Shown: one piece after another, positions 37,900-48,404 of the stretch
Numbering within the stretch: the stretch's first letter is position 1
How the letters are laid out: each line of letters begins with the position of its first letter
DNA from: Mariprofundus sp. KV
GTDB taxonomy: Bacteria; Pseudomonadota; Zetaproteobacteria; Mariprofundales; Mariprofundaceae
Assembly: GCF_013387475.1 (NCBI RefSeq)
Contig: NZ_VWNB01000011.1
Span: forward strand, 60,596 to 124,595
Length of the DNA stretch: 64,000 nt
Direction of reading: 5' to 3'
The notes under the pieces: generated by a model
Told to the model about the DNA's origin: nothing
Databases searched by the model: none
What the model saw: only the letters and a program-made list of their open reading frames with translations
Made by a program: the position numbers and the translations under genes

Positions 37900-39123
37900 T
37901 CAAGCAGCGCGAGAAAATAGTGATTTACACTGCTCAGGCCACTGCTCCACCCAGGCTGGGATATCAGACCCGGGAAGCGGACGCGAAACAAAATAGCCCT
38001 GGACAACTTCGCACCCCAGAATCTCAACGCGTTGCCACTCCTCTAACGTCTCAACCCCTTCCACGATAATCTCCATATCCAGTTTTTTGGCGATCTCAAC
38101 ACTTGATTCCAGAAGAGCCCTCGTCCTTTCATCAGTCGCTGCGCCCTGCACAAAGCTGCGATCCAGCTTAAGCTCATCAAAAGGCAGATCCCGCAACTGA
38201 GAGAGGTTGGAGTGACCCGTACCAAAATCATCAATCGACAACGAAATTTTCTTCAGGCGCAAGCGCAGAAGATTATCCAGAGGCGTAACCAGATCCTCCA
38301 TCAATCGACTTTCGGTCACCTCAAGCTGAAATGAGGATGGATCGACATTATGATCGCTCAGGTAGCTGGCAACCCGCTCAGGAAAGCTCAATTCGTAGAG
38401 GCTATCCATCGAGACGTTAACAGCTATTTTCAGGTTCAGCCCAAGCTTTTGCCACTCAGCCTGCATCGCAGCTGACTTTTTCAAAACCAGAAACGTAAGC
38501 GCATCGATCAAATTATGCTCTTCAGCCACAGGAATGAATGCATCGGGGAAAATCATCCCCTCCTCACTGTTGGGCCAGCGCACCAGTGCCTCGACACCTA
38601 CGACCCGCTTGCTGGCGATTTCAACCTTTGGTTGGAACCAGGGCTCCAGCTCTTCATCTTCAATGGCACGAACCAGTCGCTCTTTGGCAACCATCTGGGT
38701 AGCCGGACGACTACTCTTTCGCAGTATCTGTCCACGTTTGGTAAGAAGTTGGCTAAGTTCGTCCACTTGCAACGGCTTGGATACTGCTCCAAGCACGGAA
38801 AGGTTTCTGGCTTTGGCGAGACTCTCCGCCATTTTAAGTGTGCGCTTATCCTCGCCACTGAAAAGAACGATATCCCCTTCAAATCCGCGTTCGGCAAGCA
38901 GCCGCAGCAACTCTACCCCATCCACATCGGGCATATTCAGATCACATAACAGCAGTGAAATAGATGCATGATCCGAATCGATATATTCTATGGCCTGCTG
39001 CGCACGCTCGGCAGTATACACCGCTTCAAAACCAAGGCGTTGAAGTATGAATGCCGTTGTTTCAAGCACAAACGGCTCGTCATCGACAACCAAAACAGAT
39101 GTATCTGATAACATTGATCTCAT
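37900..39123 (-). CDS. Receiver-EAL c-di-GMP phosphodiesterase
   Basis: This 407-residue response regulator has a receiver domain (about 5-130; SVLVVDDEPFVLET, LLLCDLNMPDVDG, AVSKPLQVDEL) followed by an EAL domain (about 150-395). The EAL motifs needed for catalysis are present: EALVRW, NVSMDS, LEVTESRLMED, SIDDFGTGHSNLSQL, KLDRSFVQ and IIVEGVETLEEW. It should hydrolyse c-di-GMP when phosphorylated. Its ATG follows the stop of the large hybrid kinase gene immediately (39123/39124), so the kinase is a likely partner. Confidence 0.93.
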   Translation of the reverse strand: MRSMLSDTSVLVVDDEPFVLETTAFILQRLGFEAVYTAERAQQAIEYIDSDHASISLLLCDLNMPDVDGVELLRLLAERGFEGDIVLFSGEDKRTLKMAESLAKARNLSVLGAVSKPLQVDELSQLLTKRGQILRKSSRPATQMVAKERLVRAIEDEELEPWFQPKVEIASKRVVGVEALVRWPNSEEGMIFPDAFIPVAEEHNLIDALTFLVLKKSAAMQAEWQKLGLNLKIAVNVSMDSLYELSFPERVASYLSDHNVDPSSFQLEVTESRLMEDLVTPLDNLLRLRLKKISLSIDDFGTGHSNLSQLRDLPFDELKLDRSFVQGAATDERTRALLESSVEIAKKLDMEIIVEGVETLEEWQRVEILGCEVVQGYFVSRPLPGSDIPAWVEQWPEQCKSLFSRAA

Positions 39124-42100
39124 CTAACCACCCTCATGTTCACGCATATAGGCTTTAATCCAATCCGTGGTCGACTGATACAATGATTGAAATTCATCCA
39201 TTCGATCAGCAACGCCATCGATGTCACCCGCCTTTCCAGCCTGCTCAAGTGCCAAACAACAATCCGCCAGAGGCATGGCTCCGACTGTTTTTGCTGAGGA
39301 CTTCAGTTTATGTGCCAACTGGCCTATCTCCATAGCATTTTGGCTCGCAAAAGCTGTGCCAATTTCCACAACAGTCTTCTCACTGCTGGAGAGGAAGCTG
39401 GCAAAAAAACCAGCAACTGTTTTCGGATCATCACTTCCCAGCAGTTTCGGCAATACAGTGGCATCGACAGCTTCAACTCCAACTGCATCACCCGCATCAT
39501 CCACTTTTTCTGTTTCATCGATATTCGAATCAGGCATCCAGGCGCTGATCACCTGCGCAAACTCTTCTAACAAAATCGGTTTGGTTAAATAGCCGTCCAT
39601 TCCGGCAGCATAACACCTCTCCGCGGTTCCCTTCAGCGCATCAGCAGTAATAGCAATAATCGGAAGGCGCTTATCATCAGCCTCTTCATCACGAATCGTT
39701 CGTGCCAAATGGTAGCCATCCATTTCAGGCATATGGCAATCGGTAAGCAGCATGGCATAGCGCCCCTTGCGCCACATCTCCAGCGCCTCTCTGCCATTCT
39801 CCACCACCTCAGCCACATAACCGAGCTGAGCCAACTGCATCCGAATCACATTGCGGTTGGTCTCATTATCTTCGGCCACCAGAATCAGCCGTCCACTTTC
39901 TCGCGCTTGATCAATGGTGGGCAGTTCGGCGATATGCTCGCAATCGATCTCCTGAGCAGTTATATCCAGTGATTCTCGCCCAACCAGTGATGCCACGCCA
40001 TTGATCAGCGAAGTGCGTCGCATAGCGTTGATATCGATGCTCATCGTATCCTCATTAACAGCTCGCACATAACGTCTTCTACCGAAACCGACGCTAAGGA
40101 AACGAACCTCTCTACTTCCGGATACCACCTCTCGCAGGGTGTCGTACAGTTGGTCGCATCCCTCCTCTGCCTCCTGAAAAGCGATCACTACCAGAGGCTC
40201 CTCACCACGCTCTGAAAGCCCTTTGATGCGTTTAGCAGCATCGACTTTTGTCGTCGGAACAACATCTGCTCCGGCATAACGCAGGTAGGTATCTATAATC
40301 CGGACAGCTTCAGGATTGTGCTCGAGCAGTAGCACCTGCAGCCCTCTCAGCGCTTCAGAAGAGTCCGTCGTCTGATCGGCTGCTTTCTGCATATCCAACC
40401 TGATGGAAAAGCGTGAACCTTCGCCAGCCTGACTATTGAGTTCAATCTCTCCTCCCATCATCTCAGTCAAGCGCCGTGAAATAGCCAGTCCAAGCCCTGT
40501 GCCGCCAAAACGACGGGTTGTTGAGCTTTCTGCCTGCACGAAGGGTTGAAACAGTCGCTTTTGCTGCTCGGGAGTCATGCCGATACCGTTATCTTTTATC
40601 GCCAGAGAGATCTGCGCGTTGTTACCCTCCATCTGTTCCAGAAGCGCACTGACCTCAACACACCCCTGTCTGCCTTCAAGATCGGCAGAGAACTTAATGG
40701 CGTTACCAACCAGATTATAAAGAATCTGGCGCAGGCGCACCGAATCGCCCACCACTTCGGGGATGGCCGGATCACAAAACACCAATACATCGACATGTTT
40801 TTTCGCTGCAAGTGGCTGCAGTGACTCCATGCATGCCTCTACCAGATGCTGTAAGTCCAGTGGGCCATTATCCAGCTCAAAACGGCCAGACTCGATCTTC
40901 GAGAAATCGAGAATATCATCAATAATCCCCATCAATGTCAGTGAGGATTCACGTGCTGTTTTAACCATCTCTTTCTGGTTAGATTCAAGTCGCGAATGGT
41001 TGAGCAGATCAATGGTCCCCACCACACCATTCAACGGCGTGCGTATTTCATGGCTCATAGTAGCGAGAAATGATGATTTAGCCTGATTAGCCATCTCCGC
41101 CTCTTCTTTGGCCTGCTTGATTGCCATCTCTGCCTGTCGCTGACGGGTCACATCGCTCTCCAGAGCAATGAATTCGCTTACCTCTCCTGCTTCATTGCGA
41201 ATCGGCATAATCTGAATATGCAGAATATATGATCTGCCATCCTTGCCATAGTTGGTGATATCAGTTTCGACCCGTTTTTGGCTTCTGATAGCATCACCAA
41301 GGAGGTGGATAGCTGCTTTCTCGGTTTCTGGGCCCTGCAGGAAATCACCCGGCTTCCGGCCGACCACCTCTTCGAATGTATAACCTGTAATATCAGTAAA
41401 ACCGGGATTGACCCACTTGATCTTCTGATCAAGCCCGGTGACTACTACCCCGTTATCGGTCTCGGCAGCTACCAGAGACTTCATGCGAAGTTCCTCTTCG
41501 ATACGCTTGCGCTCAGTGATATCGATACTGAAACAGATCAGCCTGTCATCCTCTTGCTCATGCCGTGAAGCGTAATACTCAATAATGACCTCTACGGGGA
41601 TGATTGTTCCATCCTTGGCTTTATGTAAAACCTCCAGTCGGCCCCCCCCCTGTTCTCGCAAGGCTTCAACAGCCCCGATATATGTTTCTTTAGGATAATC
41701 AGGAGCCCAGGCCTCAACAGGCAATGCGTACAGCTCTTCAGCTGTGTATCCAAGATAGTCACAGAAGCGTTCATTCACCTTTAAAAGCTGGCCAGTGGAT
41801 GCAGCCACCCAGAATTCACCGATACCACTGCGCTCCAAAGCCGCCTGAGTGATCGACAAAGTCCTGTTGATCGCTTCTGTAGCATCTTTTTCTCTGCGCA
41901 ACGCATCTTCAGCTACACGTCGTTCGGTAATATCCGTATGCGAAGTCACGATCATCGGTTTTCCGCGCGATTCGAAACGGGACGCCAGCATCTGGAACCA
42001 CCTTTTTTTGTCCGGTGTATGGCAGGGGTATTCGATAGAAAAGGTGTGCTCTCTTCTTTCCAGCATGGCGGAAAGATGAGCTGCCACCTTATCAGCATTC

Positions 42101-43827
42101 TCAGAGTCCTTTCCGATCGCTTGTTTTGTCGCTGAAAGATAGTTCATACCCACAGGGTCCATATCTTCAGGCATACCATTCTCATAAGCAAAACGACGCC
42201 AGACATCATTCACAAAGATGATCTCACCGATATCATTCAACACAGCAACATGCGAAGCCAGAGAGTTCAGAACCTGAGCGTTAAACCGTTGTTCCGCTTC
42301 AAGTTCAGCCTCAGCCTCTTTACGTAGGGTCAGATCTCGCAGTGTTCCTGCAAAATGGGTGCCGGAGTCGAGTTCAAAACGGCTGATTGTCAGCTCTGCT
42401 GGAAACAGTGAACCATCAGCACGCCTGGCCTCCACCTCCCGGCCTACACCGATCACACGCGCTTCACCGGTCTCCATAAAGCGGGAGATGTATCCATCAT
42501 GTGCATCACAATGGGGATTCGGCATCAACATACTCACATTTTTGCCGACCAACTCTGAGGGGGCGTAGCCAAACACCTTCATCACTGCCGGGTTGGCACT
42601 CTCGATGATGCCTTTGTGATTGATCACGATAACACTGTCCACAGTATGTTCTACCACAGCAGCAAGGCGGTTCTGCGTTTCACGAACCCGCTTTCGTCCT
42701 TTACCGAAAAAGAGCGCCATCATCATGATCGTCAACGTGGACAATGCCGCAGCAGTATAGATCAGGTAAAACATCTGAAGCAGGGTTTCATAGGCCTCGT
42801 CGTAGTCCTGCTCGACAGTGATCCCCACATCCAGCTCCTGCTCCCATTTCCAGGCGCCGACAACCATTTTGCCGCGATAATCGGGATAACCAGTGAGATC
42901 GACATCTTGCTTCCCTAACGTTGCACTGGCTGCCATCCGATTCAAGCCGGACTTGGAGTTTGCTCTGTTATCACGCACATAGAGCCGTCCAACAGTTGAT
43001 TGTCCCGGCCCGATTAATCCCATACTGACCAGTTCATCCCTGAAGCGACTCGGGCTGAGCATCAAACCCTGCCGGTCGAAAATATAGGCTTCTCCGGTTT
43101 CGCCCAGCCGGGCCTGATGCAGCATGGAAAACAGCGTTTCATTCGGATCGATGCGCAGAGTCAACAGGGCGATGATCTTTCCGCCGGATTCACGAATCGG
43201 GGCACCAACAAACATATTCAAATCGCGTGTACCTACGGCAATCTCGGTCTGCTTCGGCATCGGCACATCAGAGCGCTGCACCCGGCTCATCACCACCTCT
43301 CCCCGCCACATTTTTTCCAGTGTGGCCGGTTGCCGGATCAGCAGATTCTCGGTGCCCACATTGCTGTCTCTAGATGAGGCCAGGCTGATGTTGTCGGGAG
43401 CGATGATAAAAAAGCCGCGCAGATTGCCGCCCTTCAGATAGCTTTTAAAAAGGGCTCTTATCTTCTCCTGGGCTGGTGAAGCTAATAGGGCTTGTTGCTT
43501 TCTTGGGCTTTGCAGGAGTTCCTGTGTAAGGCCGAGAATATCGTGATCACTGGCCAGATTCTCAACAATCGCTTTTTTCTCACGACTCCATAGATGAATC
43601 GACTCATCCGTACTCGCAAGAAGTGTGCTCAGTTCACTTTTAACACCACGATCATACCCGACCTGAACAACCTTGATGGAGACAACCGTAGCAAACCAGA
43701 CCAGAGAGATTGCCAACAGCAGCAGCAAAAGCTCTGAATTCTGCAAACCCGACCAGCGCCTAAGGGCATCGAACAGATGGCTACTCTGTTTGCCAGCGGT
43801 TTGTTCAGCAGAGATATTCTCGTCCAT
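39124..43827 (-). CDS. Large hybrid histidine kinase: dCache, four PAS, kinase, receiver, HPt
   Basis: This 1567-residue inner-membrane protein has a transmembrane helix (about 33-54), a periplasmic dCache-like sensor (about 60-350), a second helix (about 352-375), four PAS domains (about 385-500, 510-635, 660-775 and 785-895), the H-box with His926 ([16 protein letters not shown]) and the ATPase domain (about 1030-1145). A receiver-like domain lacking the phosphorylation Asp (about 1160-1285), a normal receiver (about 1313-1430, Asp1363 in [12 protein letters not shown]) and a C-terminal HPt with His1506 ([15 protein letters not shown]) follow. The His-Asp-His layout implies a relay to a separate receiver, most likely the REC-EAL protein encoded next to it. 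Confidence 0.93.
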   Translation of the reverse strand: MDENISAEQTAGKQSSHLFDALRRWSGLQNSELLLLLLAISLVWFATVVSIKVVQVGYDRGVKSELSTLLASTDESIHLWSREKKAIVENLASDHDILGLTQELLQSPRKQQALLASPAQEKIRALFKSYLKGGNLRGFFIIAPDNISLASSRDSNVGTENLLIRQPATLEKMWRGEVVMSRVQRSDVPMPKQTEIAVGTRDLNMFVGAPIRESGGKIIALLTLRIDPNETLFSMLHQARLGETGEAYIFDRQGLMLSPSRFRDELVSMGLIGPGQSTVGRLYVRDNRANSKSGLNRMAASATLGKQDVDLTGYPDYRGKMVVGAWKWEQELDVGITVEQDYDEAYETLLQMFYLIYTAAALSTLTIMMMALFFGKGRKRVRETQNRLAAVVEHTVDSVIVINHKGIIESANPAVMKVFGYAPSELVGKNVSMLMPNPHCDAHDGYISRFMETGEARVIGVGREVEARRADGSLFPAELTISRFELDSGTHFAGTLRDLTLRKEAEAELEAEQRFNAQVLNSLASHVAVLNDIGEIIFVNDVWRRFAYENGMPEDMDPVGMNYLSATKQAIGKDSENADKVAAHLSAMLERREHTFSIEYPCHTPDKKRWFQMLASRFESRGKPMIVTSHTDITERRVAEDALRREKDATEAINRTLSITQAALERSGIGEFWVAASTGQLLKVNERFCDYLGYTAEELYALPVEAWAPDYPKETYIGAVEALREQGGGRLEVLHKAKDGTIIPVEVIIEYYASRHEQEDDRLICFSIDITERKRIEEELRMKSLVAAETDNGVVVTGLDQKIKWVNPGFTDITGYTFEEVVGRKPGDFLQGPETEKAAIHLLGDAIRSQKRVETDITNYGKDGRSYILHIQIMPIRNEAGEVSEFIALESDVTRQRQAEMAIKQAKEEAEMANQAKSSFLATMSHEIRTPLNGVVGTIDLLNHSRLESNQKEMVKTARESSLTLMGIIDDILDFSKIESGRFELDNGPLDLQHLVEACMESLQPLAAKKHVDVLVFCDPAIPEVVGDSVRLRQILYNLVGNAIKFSADLEGRQGCVEVSALLEQMEGNNAQISLAIKDNGIGMTPEQQKRLFQPFVQAESSTTRRFGGTGLGLAISRRLTEMMGGEIELNSQAGEGSRFSIRLDMQKAADQTTDSSEALRGLQVLLLEHNPEAVRIIDTYLRYAGADVVPTTKVDAAKRIKGLSERGEEPLVVIAFQEAEEGCDQLYDTLREVVSGSREVRFLSVGFGRRRYVRAVNEDTMSIDINAMRRTSLINGVASLVGRESLDITAQEIDCEHIAELPTIDQARESGRLILVAEDNETNRNVIRMQLAQLGYVAEVVENGREALEMWRKGRYAMLLTDCHMPEMDGYHLARTIRDEEADDKRLPIIAITADALKGTAERCYAAGMDGYLTKPILLEEFAQVISAWMPDSNIDETEKVDDAGDAVGVEAVDATVLPKLLGSDDPKTVAGFFASFLSSSEKTVVEIGTAFASQNAMEIGQLAHKLKSSAKTVGAMPLADCCLALEQAGKAGDIDGVADRMDEFQSLYQSTTDWIKAYMREHEGG

Positions 43828-44008
43828 GCATCCCCCTTAGCTACCTATATCCGGGGTTACCCCAGGGTAAATTACCTGACTATTTTACTAGACTATAGAT
43901 CAATAAAAATATTCATTCAACCCAATCCGAAAAAGCAGTGATCCATCCACAAGCATTGCCCCATCTGGATATCTTCTCAATACACTGTCCAGATATGGCG
44001 AGAGAGCA

Positions 44009-44413
44009 TCACGATAACTTACCGTTTATTTTCAGATATCTGGCATAAGTCCGATCTTCCTCATTGATATGATGTAACCACCAGCTCTTGAGAAACTGCA
44101 AAAATGGATCCGGGTCACTATTTGCAATCGACTCATCAAATATGTTACCCATTTTAACGAGCAGTTTCTGATGCAACAGGGCATGGGAGTGAAGATGGGG
44201 ATAACCCATCTGTTTGAGAAAGCGCTCCTCGGTCTCAAAGTGCATGATGGTCATCTCATCAAGCATGCCTTTGGTGAGTCGCAGTGACTGTTTAGAGAGC
44301 CCCTGGCTGACACCGTAGTAAAACGAGTTAATAGCAGAGACCACGCCGCGGTGCTGTTCATCAATGATATCTATGCCCAGCTCATTTTCCTCATTCCAAC
44401 GGATATAAAGCAT
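44009..44413 (-). CDS. Bacteriohemerythrin
   Basis: This 134-residue protein carries the di-iron ligands of hemerythrin: WNEENELGIDIIDEQHRGVV at the N-terminus, the helix IMHFETEERFL, HLHSHALLHQKLL and the C-terminal WWLHHINEEDRTYARYL. It should bind O2 reversibly at a diiron site and may store, carry or sense oxygen. The start ATG at 44413 (MLYIRWNEENE) is supported by GAGG 9 nt upstream; an in-frame ATG five codons earlier lacks one. It lies upstream of the large hybrid kinase gene on the same strand. Confidence 0.92.
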   Translation of the reverse strand: MLYIRWNEENELGIDIIDEQHRGVVSAINSFYYGVSQGLSKQSLRLTKGMLDEMTIMHFETEERFLKQMGYPHLHSHALLHQKLLVKMGNIFDESIANSDPDPFLQFLKSWWLHHINEEDRTYARYLKINGKLS

Positions 44414-44592
44414 CAACAAACACCTCACACAACGAGATTGCCATCAGCAGTCCGAAATCATACCGACAGATGATGCAAGCAATAAAGGAGCCAATTCACT
44501 CCAACATATTACGCTTATTGTTGAATTATCTGTATGGTGGACTTCACCGCGCGCAACGGTGTTACAATCAGCATCAGTTTTACCGGGGGATG

Positions 44593-46287
44593 TCAGCTTG
44601 TGATAAGATCTTCAATCACAAACTGTACAGCGCCATTGCCACGCCACTCATCCTTCTGCAGCTGACCGATCACCGACACGGTAAGCCCCGGCTCAATGGC
44701 ATCACTCATGCCGTTGGCACCAAAGACAATACCGTCGATCCAGTGAGAACCATCGGTAAGTTTAAGCCGCACCACCCCACCCTTGAGGTTACGACGATCA
44801 GCAATGTGCAGATCTCTGATCAGCCATGAGCAGGCTGGATTGCCTTTGCCGATCGGTTCAAAACGGGCAAGGCGATCCGCCAGTGCACTATGCAGAGCCC
44901 CCAGACTCAGTACACCATCAATGTTATGGCTAAGAAAATCGGATGCATGTTCAGCCTGATCAGCAACCACCTGAGCAAAGGTTTCGCAGAACCGGTCCCA
45001 CTGCCCCGCTTTTATCGTGCCACCACCGGCACCGGCATGGCCGCCAAAGCCCTCCAGATGCTCGCTACAGCCGTTTAACAGCTCGCCAATATGGAATCCC
45101 GGCCTGCCACGCAGAGAGACGCGCACAGCGCCTTCAGGTGTTACAAACCCTACAGCAGCCGGCCTGCCATGCTTGCGCGCCAGCCGGCCTGCCACCAGCC
45201 CGACAACACCGGCATGCCAGCGCTGATCGTAGAGAGCCAGCGTGCGGCTGTCGCCCAGTATCAGTTCGGCCTGTTTGAACGCCTCAGCCTCGACCAGTCG
45301 CCGCTGTTTGTTGGTCTCATCCAGCTCAGAGGCAAGTCTGGCAGCTTCATCCTCATCGCGTGTAGAGAGCAGCCGCATGGCTGCCTCACCGTGCTGCAGA
45401 CGTCCGGCTGCATTGATGCGCGGCGCAAGGTAGAAACCGATGGTCTCAACTGAAATCTCCTTTTTCACCTTGGCAACGGCAATCAACGCCCGCATGCCTA
45501 CAGAGGGTTCGTTATTCAGTCGCTGCAGACCGTGATAGACCAGAATGCGATTGGCCCCTACCAGATCCATGACATCGGCAACGGTAGCCACCGCAACACG
45601 ATCAAGCAGTTGCCGCAGATCAAAAGCGGGACGATTGCCTCTGTCTCCAAGCACCTTCCATACCGCCATCAGAAGAAAGAAGGCAACACCGGTTCCACAG
45701 AGCTGGCGATCGGCAAAGCCGCAATCGGCTCTGGCCGGATTGAGCAGTGCAAAGGCAGCAGGCAACTCACTTTCAGGCAGGTGGTGATCAGAAACTATCA
45801 GATCAAAGCCAAGTTCATGAGCTGCACTGCAGGCATCAAAGCAGGTGGTGCCTGTATCGACACTTAAGCCCAGCTTACAACCCGCTTCAACGGCCGCACG
45901 TACCGGCTCGACACCAATGCCGTGCCCCTCATCAGCCCGATGCGGAATCGAAAAGGTCACCTCTGCACCTGTGGAGTGCAGTGCCTCCACCAGAATAGCG
46001 GTGCCATTGACGCCATCAGCATCAAAATCACCGAAGATATGGATCGCTTCACCGTTTTCCACCGCATCAGCCACGCGACTGGCAGCTTTATCCATATCGG
46101 TCATCAGAAACGGATCGGGAAGATCGCTCAGGCGCGGTGAGAAAAACGGATCGCTTTCATTCAGGCCGCGGTTGTGCAGCAGGCTTTGCCAGGCAGTGAC
46201 CGGATCATCCGCATGTAGCGGTTCGTGCCGCCAGCTCAATCTGCACCCTTTTGCACTCCGCTGCTCTGGCAGGCTCATGTTATACAT
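44593..46287 (-). CDS. recJ: Single-stranded-DNA-specific exonuclease RecJ
   Basis: This 564-residue protein of the DHH family has IHIFGDFDADGVNGTAIL (motif I), GLSVDTGTT (motif II), LIVSDHHLPESELP (DHH motif), LNPARADCGF and the DHHA1 domain with GFGGHAGAGGGTIK. It is a 5'-3' exonuclease on single-stranded DNA used in recombination and mismatch repair. The start overlaps the upstream conserved gene by 13 nt, so the two are coupled. An internal Met at residue 4 is an alternative start. The length fits the family. Confidence 0.96.
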   Translation of the reverse strand: MYNMSLPEQRSAKGCRLSWRHEPLHADDPVTAWQSLLHNRGLNESDPFFSPRLSDLPDPFLMTDMDKAASRVADAVENGEAIHIFGDFDADGVNGTAILVEALHSTGAEVTFSIPHRADEGHGIGVEPVRAAVEAGCKLGLSVDTGTTCFDACSAAHELGFDLIVSDHHLPESELPAAFALLNPARADCGFADRQLCGTGVAFFLLMAVWKVLGDRGNRPAFDLRQLLDRVAVATVADVMDLVGANRILVYHGLQRLNNEPSVGMRALIAVAKVKKEISVETIGFYLAPRINAAGRLQHGEAAMRLLSTRDEDEAARLASELDETNKQRRLVEAEAFKQAELILGDSRTLALYDQRWHAGVVGLVAGRLARKHGRPAAVGFVTPEGAVRVSLRGRPGFHIGELLNGCSEHLEGFGGHAGAGGGTIKAGQWDRFCETFAQVVADQAEHASDFLSHNIDGVLSLGALHSALADRLARFEPIGKGNPACSWLIRDLHIADRRNLKGGVVRLKLTDGSHWIDGIVFGANGMSDAIEPGLTVSVIGQLQKDEWRGNGAVQFVIEDLITS

Positions 46288-47168
46288 CCGGAGAGCATAG
46301 AGATCAGCTCCGCTTCACCTCTTACCCGTCGGGGGCACCATGAGGGCTTGCCGAAGGTTGGCAACAGCGACTTCTTCAATAGCAGGGCATACCCCTCTCC
46401 GGTCAGAAGTATCTGTTTGGGCAGTTCGGCGCCAACCTTCACCAGCTCAGAGAGGCGTTCGGCCTCGCTGATCACAAGCCGGGCGTTGCGCCCCTCCACC
46501 AAAGCGCTCAGACAGGGGTTGCGTGTAGCTACTGCAACCTGTTTTTCAGCAACTACTTGCGGCCAGGCAGTCGGATTGGAGAGCCAGATGCCGCTCACTG
46601 CAACACTGCCACTCTGCTGCCGTGATGCAGGCTGCTGCTGGTGCAGCATCATCTGTATTTCAGCCATCAGACGGTTAAGTCTGCCACCATCGGCGCCTTC
46701 GTGATGACGATTGGGCAGCATCTTTCCGGAGATTGCGGCAAAGGAGAGCGGTCTAGCATCAAGCGGATCACGACAGCTTAACAGCAGTGCGACATCGGCA
46801 TGCAACAGCGCCATCCCCTCCTCGGCCAGCAGCGGATTCAGCGTGGCACACAACCATGCTGCATCCTCACGACTCCAGGGGAAGAGCCCTTGCGGATAGA
46901 CCCTGATCGAATCACGGGTCAGTTGGGCGTGGTACGGGGTAACGCTCCAACACTGGCGAACTTCAGCAGGCAGGGCTTCGAACTGACTGGCCAACAACGC
47001 TGTTACATCTAACCCCAGCAGGGTGGCGTACCACTCGGCAGGTGTACGATCTGCAACCTGAAACCAGTATTGCTTACGGGTCGCCAACTGTTGCTGCCAT
47101 AAAACAAGATCAGGATGGAGAGTGACTCCATCCTGATTAGGGATTAATGCCTGACTGACGACCAGCAT
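46275..47168 (-). CDS. Conserved protein encoded beside recJ
   Basis: This 297-residue protein contains the block LNRLMAEIQMMLHQQQPASR followed by VSGIWLS, which I recognise from a family found next to recJ in several proteobacteria and sometimes annotated as a cofactor-independent phosphoglycerate mutase-like protein. That name rests on weak similarity and the biochemical role is not established. No transmembrane segment or signal peptide is present. The gene overlaps recJ by 13 nt and lies 11 nt downstream of thrC on the same strand. Confidence 0.6.
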   Translation of the reverse strand: MLVVSQALIPNQDGVTLHPDLVLWQQQLATRKQYWFQVADRTPAEWYATLLGLDVTALLASQFEALPAEVRQCWSVTPYHAQLTRDSIRVYPQGLFPWSREDAAWLCATLNPLLAEEGMALLHADVALLLSCRDPLDARPLSFAAISGKMLPNRHHEGADGGRLNRLMAEIQMMLHQQQPASRQQSGSVAVSGIWLSNPTAWPQVVAEKQVAVATRNPCLSALVEGRNARLVISEAERLSELVKVGAELPKQILLTGEGYALLLKKSLLPTFGKPSWCPRRVRGEAELISMLSGCIT

Positions 47169-47179
47169 CGAATCTCTGA

Positions 47180-48238
47180 TTACGACTCCAGAGCCTTTCG
47201 CACAGCACTCTCATTGGCATCAATCGTCACCGGTGCAGCCACACCCTTCATGGCTGTGTCAGGATCTTTCAGGCCATTGCCGGTCAGGGTACAGACAATG
47301 CTCTGGCCCGGCTGGAAATAACCGGCTTTGTTCAGCTTGATAATACCGGCCACTGATGCTGCTGATGCAGGTTCGCAGAAGACACCCTCAAGGCAAGCCA
47401 ACATGTTGTAGGCTTCCAGAATCTCCTCATCGGTTACTGCATCAATGACACCACCGGACTCATCACGGGCGGCTTCCGCCTGCTTCCATGAGGCGGGTTT
47501 ACCGATACGGATAGCCGTGGCGATGGTCTCAGGATTCTCAACCGGATGACCGAGCACAATCGGGGCGGCACCTGCGGCCTGAAAACCGAGCATCCTGGGC
47601 AGGGATTTGGAGATACGTTTCTCGGCATACTCCTTATACCCCATCCAGTAGGCGGTGATGTTACCGGCATTGCCTACCGGCAGTGCGTGGAAGTCGGGTG
47701 CAAAACCGAGCTCATCAACAATTTCGAAAGAGGCTGTTTTCTGACCCTGAATACGGTAAGGATTGACCGAGTTAACCAGTGAGATAGAGCCATCGGCAGA
47801 GATCTCACGCACCAGCTCCAGTGCATCATCAAAGTTGCCGCGAATCTGAATCACCTTGGCACCATAACGCATACCCTGACTCATCTTACCAAGCGCAATC
47901 TTACCATCGGGAATCAGCACATAAGCTTCCATGCCCGAGTTGGCAGCATAGGCAGCTGCAGATGCGGAGGTATTACCTGTAGAGGCACAGATAATCTTGC
48001 GTGAACCGGCATTATAGGCCTGTGTTACAGCCATGGTCATGCCGCGATCCTTGAATGAGCCGGTAGGGTTCAGGCCTTCAAACTTGAGGAAGATATTCAG
48101 CTCAGGGTTGATGGCATTGCGCAGGTTGAGCGACTCATGCAGCGGCGTATTACCCTCATAGAGGGTGATGACTGCATCATCCTTCTCTATCGGCAGAAAA
48201 GCGCGGTAACGGTTAATGATTCCTTCATATCGAGGCAT
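47180..48238 (-). CDS. thrC: Threonine synthase
   Basis: This 352-residue PLP enzyme converts O-phosphohomoserine to threonine. The PLP-lysine motif is [19 protein letters not shown], with [16 protein letters not shown] binding phosphate. The enzyme is of the short Bacillus/Thermus type rather than the longer E. coli form. I set the start at ATG 48238 ([20 protein letters not shown]) because an AGGAAG site precedes it and the 22-residue extension upstream is made from the stem-loop region. It is separated from hom by 166 nt of strongly structured sequence. Confidence 0.95.
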   Translation of the reverse strand: MPRYEGIINRYRAFLPIEKDDAVITLYEGNTPLHESLNLRNAINPELNIFLKFEGLNPTGSFKDRGMTMAVTQAYNAGSRKIICASTGNTSASAAAYAANSGMEAYVLIPDGKIALGKMSQGMRYGAKVIQIRGNFDDALELVREISADGSISLVNSVNPYRIQGQKTASFEIVDELGFAPDFHALPVGNAGNITAYWMGYKEYAEKRISKSLPRMLGFQAAGAAPIVLGHPVENPETIATAIRIGKPASWKQAEAARDESGGVIDAVTDEEILEAYNMLACLEGVFCEPASAASVAGIIKLNKAGYFQPGQSIVCTLTGNGLKDPDTAMKGVAAPVTIDANESAVRKALES

Positions 48239-48282
48239 GGTATCTTCCTTGGGGGAGCGTCGATTTACTCGGCGCTTCCACG

Positions 48283-48399
48283 CAGCCCATGGATGGGCTG
48301 CCAAAATTTAACGACATTAGTCGTGGATTTTGTGAGTTGGGACAAAGTCGCACCTTTGTTCCAACGCGCTGCTTTTGGGCAGGATGCCAAAAATGCAGC
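48283..48399 (-). other. Array of four stem-loops between hom and thrC
   Basis: Four adjacent inverted repeats fill the gap: CAGCCCAT-GG-ATGGGCTG (48283-48300), AAAATTTAACGAC-ATTA-GTCGTGGATTTT (about 48303-48331), GTTGGGACAAAG-TCGCAC-CTTTGTTCCAAC (48336-48365) and a nested GCTGC...GCAGC stem (48368-48399). They could form a terminator, an attenuator or a translation-level control of thrC, or be a mobile repeat unit. Confidence 0.5.
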
Positions 48400-48404
48400 A
48401 TCGA

